From Chrysogorgia sp. JL179-B06 (Eukaryota > Cnidaria > Anthozoa > Scleralcyonacea > Chrysogorgiidae): a stretch of DNA of 64,000 nucleotides. Location: positions 5,284,001 through 5,348,000 of the forward strand of contig JAYKKM010000439.1 in the NCBI GenBank assembly GCA_035772405.1. Direction: 5' to 3'. The position numbers and the translations under genes were made by a program. Below the pieces are notes generated by a model. It saw only the letters and a program-made list of their open reading frames with translations. It did not search any database and had not been told where the DNA came from. Below, piece by piece: positions 1-12,600 of the stretch (position 1 is the first letter of the stretch; each line of letters starts with the position of its first letter).

Positions 1-345
1 ATCGCGATTTCGCTACTGAGGGCGACAAACTGCGATAGCAAGTGGATATCGAATTTGGCGACATTTCGTGGCAATGTGTTAGCAAATAAATCGAGAATTA
101 GCGACTGAAAACCACACACGGCGATAGGTAGCGTGATATGTTAGCGACTGAACCATACACACTGCGATAGCAAATGAATGTCGACTGTGAGCAACAGCTA
201 GCGACTGCAGGCAACACTAGTTGCGATAGCCAAAGAATATAGAATTCGGCGACATTGGCCAAGCGATAGCAAATGAGTGTCGATTTAAGTGCAGGAGCGA
301 CAGCTATATATAGCGACTGAAGGCTAGTATACACTGCGAGATACC
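1..345. repeat. Imperfect tandem repeat with GCGATAGC/GCGACTGAA motifs
   Basis: A degenerate repeat of roughly 90-100 bp. The words GCGATAGCAAATGA, GTCGA and TAGCGACTGA return several times in the same order (around 30, 120, 165, 225, 265 and 315). Copies differ by substitutions and small indels, so it is an old array. Short minus-strand open frames across it are by-products of the repeat. It enters the window from the left. Confidence 0.6.
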
Positions 346-1375
346 GTCGTTATTAAGCTATGATCGAAAGGGAAAGATAGACCATAGATGAGCCGCTACC
401 AATTCGGTTTGCATGTGCTTCCTGTGAATGAGGCCAAAGTGAATAATTTGGAACCGTGGTGTTTTGATTGCCAAGAATTCTGACTCTGTTTCTATTTCGT
501 GCGCGAGTACTCGTCTATCACCTCGGGCAGCTTACCATTGGATTGTCCCTGTGTGAAAGCCGACTATAACACCTTCGCATATTCCGGTGATCCAAATATC
601 TAAAAAGGTTGGAATGCTGCCGAAATAGCGTGTAAGTTGTCCAACGTTTCGAGCGAGGGACCCTCGTCCGAGAGTGAAACATAAAGTGAAATAAAAATCG
701 AGTAAACCCAGGCCAAATAAGCCAATCAGGAACGAGAAACATAATTATAGCTTTGGCGCGGTCCGGATGTGCGAGTAATTGCGTTTCTCGATTGTTGATT
801 TACTGGTGTGTGCGCCAAAGAGTGCGCGGAGAGTGCCAATTGAGAACTACAAGTAATGTTAGTGTTAATGTTTTCGGGGTGATTGTGCCGTTGACCGTTT
901 ACTGCGTTGATCTAGGTTGCTGCGCAAATGGGAGAGGCGTTCCGGTGACCTTTTTTGTTTGAAGGTAGAACCTGACGTGGAATGGACATCGACTCGTGAT
1001 GGTCTCTGATTCGAGTGAAACCACTGCATCTGTCCAGGCGTTTTCACCGTCCGATGCAGCATTGGCGACCCTGGGCCGATGCTGGGCCATCACCCGTAGT
1101 TGCGCGAAACCTCGGGGCAAACAGCCTACCTGAATGTGCGCCGGGAGTTCCTGTTGTATGTCTTGTCGTGGTTGGACCTCCTTTGTCCTTGCTTGGTTGT
1201 GACTCGGTTCTCCTAGCTGTTCCAATTGGGCAACTTGGATGAGACTGAGGATGGTGGCGCAGTGGTGCACTGACTTTTTCGAACGTCTGAACCATGGGAA
1301 TTCATAGGGAATTTGCGATTTCGTGGAGCTCTTGATAATGCGTGACCCCGCTATTCAAGCAAGTGCGCTAATGAA
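346..1375. other. No recognised gene; locally GC-rich unique sequence
   Basis: I see no domain, RNA or splice-bounded exon here. Positions 720-1300 are clearly richer in G+C than the rest of the window and carry overlapping open frames on both strands, the longest on the minus strand at 899-1270. None shows a motif I can name. It could be the decayed remains of a retroelement, but nothing in it proves that. Confidence 0.5.
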
Positions 1376-1383
1376 GTGCGCAA

Positions 1384-2266
1384 CAGGGTTGGTAGGTCCT
1401 GCGCATGCTCGGAGCCAAATAGCTATCAAAAAGAGGCCAAAATCTAGCAAAAGAGGCCAAACTACAATTTTTCTAAAGAGGCCAAAAAAAAAGCTAAAAG
1501 AGGCCAAATTAAATTGCAAACTCGTGCCCAGGAATTTTTTTCCCTCGATGGAGCTCTTACGGTGTCAGCAAAAAGAGGTTAACCGAATGATTTTGAATGG
1601 TGGTGTAACGCTCATTGGGCCGTAGGGTTAGTTCAATAAAACAAATAAAGCAAAAGTTATTCTTATTAGTTATTGACATTGACCAGTTTTATTCATATAG
1701 CTAATGTGTTGACTACTTGACTAGTGTGCACTTGCTACCGCATGACAAGCTACCTCTGTCTCTCTGAGTCAATAGATATAGTTTTTAATTCTCTTTATCC
1801 TTCTCGCAATCGTACATATTTTTCGTGGTAAACAACTCAAGCATTCGCTTAGTTGTCACAAAGTTTATGCAGCAGTTCTCCGAGAATTGAAGCTTGCAGC
1901 GAATTCGAATGATCGCATCCAGTACCTCTAATCCCATCCGATTTCACGTGTGATTCGATCATTCACTCACGGGAAAGGTTTTCCGTGCGTTTGCTGACAT
2001 ATTGTCCTTTTTCACTTTTTGATAATGAGTCATGTCTGTTTCAAATACCAGAGACAGTAGATTCCAACCATTGACGAAGCTAAACTATTATAAAACGAAC
2101 CACCTAAACTATTATAAAAGATTGATAAATTTTTAAAAAATTTATTTGAAATGAAAAGAGGCCAAAAAGTAGCCAAAAGGCCAAACTTTTTTTTCAAGGC
2201 CAACCATGAAAAAAAGAAGCCAAAATAGAGTTATTTGGTCTCAAAAAGGCCAAACTACCAACCCTG
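1384..2266. mobile_element. Non-autonomous hAT-like element with 8-bp target duplication
   Basis: Ends are CAGGGTTGGTAG at the left and CTACCAACCCTG at the right, a perfect inverted pair starting with the CAGGG typical of hAT ends. The element is flanked by an exact 8-bp duplication GTGCGCAA (1376-1383 and 2267-2274), the hAT target-site length. No transposase is encoded. Clusters of the word AAAGAGGCCAAA lie next to both ends (about 1430-1510 and 2155-2255) in the same orientation, probably subterminal transposase-binding repeats. The middle (about 1520-2150) shows no coding capacity. Confidence 0.82.
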
Positions 2267-2274
2267 GTGCGCAA

Positions 2275-3432
2275 CAGTTCGTGCCAGTCTCCAGGCCTGC
2301 TCCCCTCACCACGTGCTTGCCTCGATCGTATGCGGCGCGCGGTTACCTAGCTGTTAACCTTGGTTATTGCATAACCTCACTAAATAATGCAAGGTCACAA
2401 CTTCTTTTTTTATAAGCAATAATTTGGGGAAAAACATCGAGTTTCACATTGACACATTTACAAACTGACATTTAGACATTTTAGAAAAACAATAACAGAA
2501 GAGCATTGTCAAATATCTGTTGCGAAAAACTTGGGGAAAATGTATTTTACATAAACTGGAGGTAGTTAATACTGGAGGTACTGAATTATTTTTCTCGTCG
2601 TAAAATGTTGGATTTAGCAGTAACACACACAAGAAGTAACTTTAAATCATGTTTTGATGTTTCTCTTATTTCTTAATAAATATTGTTATAAGCGTCTTTA
2701 AAAGTTTAAAAGACAGCAAAGAAAATCAAGAGAAACTTGTATTTTTTTTCAAATTTCGGTACATGTATACATATTATACATACGTGTTTTATACCTACAT
2801 GTCAGCCACCATGAGCGGCAATTTTGGCTTAATCCAATCATACGGCCGGGTTAATGGAGTTATCGTTGCAGTCTTTATAGAGTTCACTGGCGCAACCTCG
2901 TTCCAAGGGCGGAGGTGCATGAATTGCAACTTTTTAAATAGTGCATGGACACTTTGTGCATATGGATTTATAGTACGTATTCCATATAAGGTCATATCGA
3001 ACGGGACTGGGAAGAACATATACGTTGCCCTGACGAGCAAACAGATCACCCTCGTACCAGCCCACTGGATGTGGTATTGTTAACATGTTACTGAGCGCAT
3101 GCGTCTAACAGTCAATTTCTAATCACACATGCTTAGTCTCTCTCACTAGTCTACTAATCTAGCATCCCAAGTAGGACGAAAACACAGCCGGGGGTAAGAA
3201 AACTCGTTAGGTGGGGGGTTAGGACATTCGTTGATTTGGGGTCGGTTACAATCCAATTAACTAGGAGGCTGGTACGAGGGCAATATATTTGCTCATCACT
3301 CGTCAGGGCAACGTATATATGCTCGTTGGGGGCATACAATATGGAATACGTACGGTAAGTCCCTATCACTTTGTGGCCAATGATGTATTTATCCGCTATT
3401 GTCACAAATAATTTACACTATGCAATACTTAC
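2275..3432. repeat. Unique sequence containing a diverged inverted repeat (foldback)
   Basis: Arms at about 2970-3075 and 3238-3360 are reverse complements with divergence; both carry the core ATACGTTGCCCTGACGAG and a CTCGTACCAGCC box. Because of this, open frames on opposite strands both translate IYVALTS. This looks like an old foldback element. The expected second-half exon completing the FN3 domain begun at 3433-3642 was looked for here and not found; it may lie beyond the left edge. Confidence 0.5.
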
Positions 3433-3642
3433 GTAAAGAACGGATGGTATAACTACGTATATTCACAACAGTCGTGTTCACGTATGAGTCGTTGATATGT
3501 ACTCCTTTGTCATCCTGAATTAGACGCCACATTAAGTGATACTCTTTTATAATCCCATTGGGATCACTAGGAGGATCCCAGATTACAACGAGTGATGTTG
3601 AAGTTATATTTGGAAACATGATGTTACCAGGTTCACCAGGCT
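3433..3642 (-). CDS. FN3 first-half exon, type C (most 3' exon seen)
   Basis: 210 nt, phase 1 to 1. The acceptor TTTTTAG precedes the codon remainder of (G)AG-CCT-GGT, giving EPGEPGN at the start. The centre reads [15 protein letters not shown] and then YHLMWRL, the FN3 B-C strands; the end is YTIRSL before the donor GTAAGT. Sequons NDS and NTT are present. Its second-half partner is not visible downstream, so the domain is incomplete in this window. Confidence 0.88.
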
Positions 3643-6600
3643 CTAAAAATAAATAACAACAGAGATTCAAGAAAACTGGGCCATTATTTGCCATTGATAT
3701 TGACAGAGGAGCATACTAGGGTCTAACATTATTTAACGGTACGGCAATGTGCTGCAGAATAGAGCAACTGTTTTTGTGTCTACAGCACATGCGCTAGTTG
3801 TGTCTACAGCGCATGTGCTATGCTATCGAATGCCCCAAAAGCGTAAGTACGTAAGTAACAATAGAATAATCAAACAGCGAATACGAAGCGGCGAACTGTA
3901 TACGACTATTTCCGATCTTATCCATGCTGATTGCGAGGAAAATTGTAAACGTGAAGCCGTTCCTCGTTGTAGTCTTCAATCTCTGTTTCTTCATAATTTT
4001 TCCAAATTTGCTGAGTACTAGAACTTATACTGTACAGTTAATTTAATAAATAATAAATAACAATAGGTTTGTGACGAAACGAGCCTCTTTAGAGGAAACT
4101 TATCGAACCTCTTCAGAGGAAACAAAATCAGTTTCTTTGGAGGAAACATGAAAGCAAATGAGTATCTTTGGAAGAAAACAATGCGCCTGATTGTGATAAC
4201 TGATTAGTCTGCGTCAAAGGAAATGGAATATTTGCAAGCAAATAGGATTTTTATATCTTCCATCTGTCGAATGTATATTTTATTAAAGTGTCAATGTGAA
4301 TGGTGTAATAGCTAATATAGGGACTCTGATGACCCTAAATGCCATATTACCATAACCGGAAGGGGTCTGCCGTGGCACGTGGGATTTCAGGTGTCATGTG
4401 ATAACTCAGTCACATGCCCAGTCTCAGTTGCCCTGTTTTTCAAGAGGTGAAGATGAATACATATCACTTTGCCCACCACCTTCCCCATGGCTGGCCACCT
4501 TTTTGGCTATTTTGTATATTACTGTAGATTGTTCTTCTCCTTCTGGCGTTTTATGGCCCTCACCTTTACTGGGCTCAATCATTTTGTAAATTATAAAAAA
4601 TAATTAAATTATTTAATTATTAATTTTGAATAAAATCGGCTTTGGTCCTACAGGACCATAGCCAATTTATCCCATCTGGAGTGTGCAATTTCCTTCATTG
4701 ATTGCCCAGTAAACAGAGCTCAGTTAATGCAGTGCGCATAATTCATCTGAGACATGGTGGAAGACATAAAGCACGAGTAATGCTGAATTTTTCCATAATA
4801 TGCGAATATAGTCGCGCGTACTGTGAATTGCTCCTTTTATTTTATGAACTCTCGCGTACAACCAAGTAGAAAACCATTTGTACAATAGAAACGTCATTCA
4901 CGCTTGTCTGCACGACTATACTGTATTGGAGTTATGGCAAGCCAGCTTAAGTGTATAAAGTGAAATTGCGGTCGTAAAATATTTAAACATCTTAGTTTAA
5001 ATATAAAGTAAAGGAGTATCATTTGATGTGTGAAGTTGATCGTCTAGGTTGTTGTAGTCTTGAGAAAGACTATTGTTGGTGACTGACGTTTTGACGGCCT
5101 CGGCGGTGGTCATCTTTGACTCTGAAGATGACCGCCGCTGAGGCCGTCGAAACGTCAGTCACCAACAATATATTTCTCAAGACTACAACATTACAACCAG
5201 GACGATCAACTTCACACATTAGTTTAAATATGTCGAATGAAAGAATTATAGGAATTATAGGTCAATTAATTAATTGTATTGTTTGTGAACATTCGTGTGC
5301 ATGTAACAAGTATAAAAATAAAATTATAAGTCAAACGCAAATCTATGTAGGGGGTGTTTACATGAAGGATGGCTGGCCCTCTTAGTAGGGCTGGCCCTAG
5401 TAGAAGGGACGAATTTCAAAAAGCATTTGACTATCGGTAAAGAGATCTCCTCCATATAAACACCCCTTAGTTTGCGTAATAAGCCTTAGGCTCGATCTCG
5501 GCCGTAAGTCCTCTTGTGAACACACAAGAACACAATCCTGTACACAATAAAGATATCGTAAATCTGCAGAGTGTCTCGCATCCGATAATTGAGGAATGTT
5601 AACCGTGTCCCGTAACACAAACGAGAAGTTACAATCCTTGTCATTCAAACTGATGCACCTATTCATGCACCCATTGAGTGCCTATTTTTATAAGGTATAG
5701 TTGAGATCTTCACTAAAATAAAATGAATTAGCAACATTAGTTGCATTAATGTTATTACAAGCATTAACTCCTCTTCATAACAATTATTAAATTAATACAT
5801 AATTCAAATTTTTTTTCTTGAGACCATAACCCTTAAAACGAGGCTACCACTATATGTTCCAGTTTACACGTGTATAAACCATTTAATCATAAACCATAAA
5901 CCTTTCGCCGTACAGAAAATATAACGAAAACGATTAGAAGTACCTACCAAATTGATCACTTCTTGCTTCAATACTTTTTCCTTCTCCCTCGCCGATACGG
6001 GTGGATGCAAACACAGTGATGGTGTACAGACTGTGCGGTTCTACAACAGTAATAATAATAATACAATAACAACATAATCAACATACAACATACAATATGA
6101 TAGACAATACGACAGACGATACGACATACGATGCGATAGAAGATACGATAGACAATAAGATAGACGATACGATAGACGATACGATAGACGATACGATAGA
6201 CGATACGATAGACGATACGATAGACGATACGATAGACGATACGATAGACAATAAGATAGACAATGCAATAGACAATACAATAGACAATGCAACAGACAAT
6301 GCAATAGACAATGCAATAGACAATACAATAGACAATGCAACAGACAATACAATAGGCAATGCAATAGACAATACAATAGACAATGCAATAGACAATACAA
6401 TAGGCAATGCAATAGACAATGCAAAAGACAATGCAGTAGACAATACAATAGACAATGCAATAAACAATACAATAAACAATACAATAAACAATGCAATAGA
6501 CAATGCAATAGACATTCCAATAGATAATACAATAAACAACACAATAGACGACACAATAGACAATGCAATAGACAATCCAATAGACAAGGCAATAGACCAT

Positions 6601-9600
6601 GCAATAAACAATACAATAGACAATCCAATAGACAATCCAATAGACAATGCAATAAACAATACAATAGACAATCCAATAGACAATGCAATAAACAATACAA
6701 TACACAATACACTAGACAATCCAATAGACAATGCTATTAACAATGCAATAGACAATGCAATAGACAATGCAATAAACAATACAATAGACAATCCAATAAA
6801 CAATGCAATAAACAATGCAATAGACAATGCAATAGACAATGCAATAGACAATGCAATAAACAATACAATAGACAATACAATAGACAATGCAATAGACAAT
6901 ACAATAGACAATCCAATAGACAATGCAATAAACAATACAATAGACAATACAATAGACAATGCAATAGACAATCCAATAGACAATACAATAGACCATGCAA
7001 TAGACAATGCAATAAACAATACAATAGACAATCCAATAGACAATCCAATAGACAATGCAATAAACAATACAATAGACAATCCAATAGACAATGCAATAAA
7101 CAATACAATAGACAATCCAATAGACAATGCAATAAACAATACAATAAACAATCCAATAGACAATGCAATAAACAATACAATAGACAATACAATAGACAAT
7201 CCAATAGACAATCCAATAGACCATGCAATAGACAATGCAATAGACAATCCAATAGACAATGCAATAAACAATACAATAGACAATGCAATAGACAATGCAA
7301 TAGACAATACAATAGACAATGCAATAGACAATGCAATAGACAATGCAATAGACAATACAATAGACAATGAAATGACGATACAACAAACAAACAAACAATG
7401 CAATAAACAATGCAATAAACAATACAATAGACAATGCAATAGATAATACAATAGACAATACAATAGACAATACAATAGACAATGCAATAGACAATGAAAT
7501 GACGATACAACAAACAAACAATACAATAAACAATGCAATAGACAATGCAATAGACAATACAATAAACAATGCAATAGACAATGCAATAGACAATGCAATA
7601 GACAATACAACACCATACCAATGCCATACCAATGTCATACCAAAACCACACTACACCCTCCCACCCACCCACCCACACACACTAACACAAATACATTTAA
7701 ATATAAATTTTCACTGACTGACCTGACCGTGTCTAAAACCGATTTTCTACCAGGCGGAATATTCCGAGCGGAGCATGGTCTCATTTTATTAGTTCGCAAA
7801 GACAAAGAAAAATGTCACTCCGCAAGGAAAATTCCGCCTAGTGGAAAATCGGCTTTAATAGCTCTTAATATACCATGGGTTCGATTTCCGGTGGGGCAGT
7901 CAGATTTTTCATATAATTATCAGCAAATACAATACACAATACACCGCACAACGCGTAACATGTATCATGTGACACAATATATAATATATAATATATAATA
8001 TACACTGGAAGTCAAAAAGAACTACTCAAATACAACTTTTTTAATTGGACAAAAGAGAAAGACGACGAGGAGAGAAGACAGAACCATGGTGAGTAAGTGT
8101 GTCTACTTCCACCACCCCCAAAGGAGGATAAGAGAGGCTGGACTCATTGATCGCAAACCAAGAAAGAAGCCACGCCTAACATCGCGACACAAAAAGGCTC
8201 GTCTGGAGTTTGCACGAATCCACAAGGATCTGAACAATGATCCCAAGTAATTTTTAGCGATCAGTCTAGGTTTCTTTTACATAGGAATGATGTCAGAGTC
8301 TATGTCAGGATGATGGGAGGATTTTATGGAAGATTGCATCCAACTAACAGTGAAACATGGAGATTGTGGGATCATGGTTGTTGGGATGCATTAATGCAAA
8401 AGGTTTTGGCATCAATATTCTTGAAAATTCACTTCTCCCATATTCCCAATCACTCACTTGCTGTCAATCAGCAGTGGCTTGATATTTCAGCAGGATAACG
8501 CCACAGTCACACCTGCAGGCTAGTTAGGGAATGGTTTAATGACGAGCAAATCACAGTCATGTATGGCCTGCACAGTCATCTGATTTCACATCAATCATGT
8601 ATCTTTGGGATCAGATTAAGACAACGGTCCAGGAACAAAATCACAATGTCAAGTGTTAAAGAACAGTGGACTGCTATAAATTCTGCTTGGGAAGGTTTCC
8701 CATCAGATAGACTAAATAATTTAATAGTCCGCATGTCTCGCAGGTGTGCAGCTGTCATCAGGGCCAGACGAGAGCCTACAAAATATTAAAACTTTTTTGC
8801 TGTATTTTTTCCAGTTTTGGTATGATATTAGTTAATATTGTCATCTGCACCACGAGTGAGCAGTTATTTTTTTGACTGCCACTGTATAATATATAATATA
8901 TAATATATAATATATAATATTTAACAACTGCCTCGCTTGTGGAGGATGGGTGCCTGGGACATCCAGGGGCTTCCACTTCCACAGCCAGCCCCCAGATAGA
9001 GTACCGCTCTCATGGCCGGCAAATCCCCGCAACCCAGCCATGAGTCCCCATACCCCAACTCCAGGCACCCGTCACACTGACTATGTCAGTGGAAAATTGA
9101 GGGACACAAGAAGAAAAATAAAATAAAAATGAAAAAAAATATATATATATAATACACTACTAATGAACAAGGATACAACTTTCCACGCTCCAACAACTTT
9201 CTTGCACCACGCTACACTGAACAATACTCACCGACGTCAAGCGGGCGTCCATTTGAGCCTGCATACCACGCTAGAGACCGCTGACCGCTAACCGCCAATT
9301 ACGCTATACTGAACCGCTCTTGGTTGTTAACTTAGTTAAATATCATTTAACTGCATATAATATATATGATGATATATGATATGATATTATGACTTGATGC
9401 GAAATGATCAGAAGATAAGATGAGATAAGTTAAGATAAGATGAGACAATAAAGGATAAAATCAATCAACTCCTTCAATTAAATCACATGAACAAAATAAA
9501 ATAGAATAAAACAAATTAAATTAAAATGAGTAGAATAAACAAATAAAAACATAAGATATGAAATAAAGTTGACAACTGTTATTTCTAAAGTAATGTTGTC

Positions 9601-12600
9601 TTCCCTACATTTACGTAAGTACTTACGTAGATAGGGTATGGTATAAAATGTAGTTGGCGCATGGATGGTTTTGTTGTGACTGGTTTGATTTTTAACAGTC
9701 TGGTTATTGTCGTCTTTTTCCAGTATCCAAACAACACGGTAAAACAGTATGATTCCTTTAGGTCTTTGTGGTAAATTCCAGTTAATTTTGATGGAGTTGT
9801 TGGTAATTGAGCTGGTTACAACATTTGTTGGACTACCTGGAACTGCAAGAAATAAGAGGTGATAGGAAATTTTATTTATTTTTATTAAATACCGAATTTA
9901 CTGTCTCGAAAATGTCATATATGTTAACTTATGAACTTGAAATATGTCATAGAATATCTTCCGTGTTCTAGTTATAAAAGAAACCTGTAAACATAACAAA
10001 GGGGGTTGGTTATTGGTGTCAGGGATTATTTTAAGGAATTTTATATCACTGCACAAAGAGCTCAGAAAAAGGCATAAAATCTAACTTCTGTAGCACGTTA
10101 AGCAGCGATGGAGCACTGAGTAGCTCGATAGCTCGTCAGTAATCAACTAGTCATACTGTCATAGCATACATAAGTGGCCCTCCTGTTCCCAATTTTTAAT
10201 GAGTTAATCCCTTTCGCATGCAGCATACATTCGCATTTTCAAAATAACAATGGTCAAACAGTAGCATACGGGCACAAAGCCACAGACGCATGGACCTGAG
10301 AGAAGCCTCATGAGGCATGTTATGTGGGGTTGGCACTGTTGGGTAGTCGGCTAAATAGTAAGAACACCAGCGTTTTGTTTATTACGGCGGTAGGCCTGCT
10401 ATAGTAGCTACAGTACTGTATACTCATGTATCTAGAAAGTTGAAATGCCAGAAATGGTAGAAACTAGTTTTAGTTAGCTTCTGGTCTGTAAGGGCATAAG
10501 GCTGTTAGTTTACGGTACGCTTAACGTTATCAGAAGATAGTGGACAAGGGTCCTTTAACTTATCGTCTTATTTAGAGTCTCTGACCTATCTAGAGGCTGT
10601 AATTGGCTTAAAGTGAACCATCTCACCATCAACATCAAAAAGTCCAAATTTATGCTTATTGGCGGTAGTAAACATTTGGCAAGACTATCCTCATCCCTGA
10701 CTGTATCTATTGGAAATGTACCTCTTGAAGAAGTCCAGACGTACAAGTATACCTTGGTGTGATGATAAATAATAACTTGTCGTGGCATGAACATATTGAT
10801 TATATTAAATTTAAAATCAATAAGAAACTGGGAGTACTAAGGGGTATCAAGAATTATTTACCATTATAGATTATTATTTTTTAATTCCTATATTTTACCT
10901 ATCTATCATTTGAGGGGATGAGAGGGAATTCAACCCTTATGTCAGATTTACAAATATTACATAACAAAGCAGCACGAATTGTCATTTTAGACTTAGATTA
11001 TAGGTCATCTGCCAGTGCTGCCTTAGTCAAGTTATCATAGGAGAAGTTCAAACCGTTCTATTTTTATTTATAAATGTCGTAATAACCTATTTTCACATGA
11101 TTTTGAAATAACATATAGCCAAGATATTCATAAGTATAACACCAGATCTAAGCCCAACATTAGAAAGTCTGTAGCGAAACATAGTTGGGGCCATTGGACA
11201 AGTATTAACTTTGCTAGCAATGACTGGAATGAACTGAATATTATTATATTTACCTATTATTTTTGTATTAGTTTTTAGTCTTAGTTTTTTATACCTGTAC
11301 TTATAATTTATTTTAGTAGTTTATATCTTAGCAGGACCTTTCTGAAGAACACTTTTAGTGAAGTTGCATCCTGAATAAAGATCGATTTAATATTTGTGTA
11401 TTTACTAATTTAAATTTTGATATTAAATAGTATATGTTGGAGTGTAGTATGTAAACTGTGCCTTTGAAAAATTTATCACTGCACAAAATTCAATCAATCA
11501 AATCAATCAAAAAAATTATTTAAACACGGAATCTCATCATATAAACATGCTCTTCCTGAGAGCCGTGTAGAATAATTCAAAACAAAGTAAAAATACAAAA
11601 TTCAGACAATTACAATATAGACATATAAGAAATTGAAATTACTATTTACAATAATGTTAATTACAATAACTAAAATGAGAATAGGAAAATCAATGTAGTT
11701 ATTACTACATAATATATGCTAAAAATCTCATTTAGCTTGTTTCTAAAAGCTACAATATCTGTTAGGTTTGCAATATTATATGGCAAGCCATTCCAGAGTA
11801 CACTGGACCCCAAATACCCAAAGTTACGTTTACCAGCTTCACTGTTTAAAGGTTATAGGAATGGATATCACTTGCGTTTACAAACATATCTTTTAGGTAA
11901 TTTGGAGCGCCCGTATTTAGGGCTTTAAACATTAAAACTGACAATTGTTCGAATCTTCGTTCGGTAAGATTTTCCCATCCTAGCTCATCCAATAACTCAG
12001 CTGATCGCATATCGTAATTAGAAAAGGTAATCACTCTGGCAGCTCTATTTTGAAGGCTTTGAAGTGAGTCTGTCATCCCTTTCCCACAAGTTCCCCATCC
12101 TGCACTACAATAATCCAAATATGGCAGTACTACGGCATATATGGCACTAATACATTGTGATTAAAGTTTCGTAGGGAACAAGATGTCTTACTCTCCTCAA
12201 TACGCCTATTCCCCTTGAAGCCTTCTTTGAATTTGATCTACTTGATCTTCCCCAAGATATTTTTTTGTCAGTTCTTGTTTAAGAGGTTTTTGATCAACTA
12301 GTATTTGAAAAGAATACTCAGATTTCTTATTTTATTATGGCCAGCTAATATCATATATTTTGTTTTAATGACATTTAAGCTAGGTATGCATTTCACGCAA
12401 ATCGTGATTCATTTGTTGCTCTAAGATTCTCTCATCTGCATTTGCAATATAGTTAAACTGGTATCATCTGCATATATACGTACTTTAGAGTTAAGATCAC
12501 AAGCTGGCAGATCATTTATGTAAATAATGAAAAGCAAAGGCCCAAGGATAGATCCTTGGGGAATTCGGCATTCAATTCCACGACTATCTGACAGTACCTG

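Larger units (their letters stand above)
7977..8921. repeat. 7-bp satellite (ATATAAT)n split by a Tc1-like insertion
   Basis: Tandem ATATAAT copies lie on both sides of the Tc1-like element (about 7977-8002 and 8885-8921). The array is therefore short, about 60 bp, and was interrupted by transposition. The same 7-bp unit forms a 1-kb array at 17513-18510. Confidence 0.85.

Noticed and set aside
899..1270. 123-codon minus-strand frame in GC-rich sequence
   Set aside because: No recognisable motif, overlaps equally open frames on the other strand; GC content alone explains it.
5397..5666. Cysteine-rich minus-strand frame as an extra exon of the FN3 gene
   Set aside because: No splice borders in phase 1 and no known extracellular domain pattern.
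6097..7610. CRISPR-like array
   Set aside because: Units are contiguous 12-mers without unique spacers, in a eukaryotic intron.
5968..7678. Long open frames of 245-512 codons across 6.0-7.7 kb on both strands
   Set aside because: They are translations of the 12-bp minisatellite; period 12 without stops keeps several frames open. No start context, no non-repeat domain. The genuine coding piece at the left end is a 93-nt FN3 exon in another frame.
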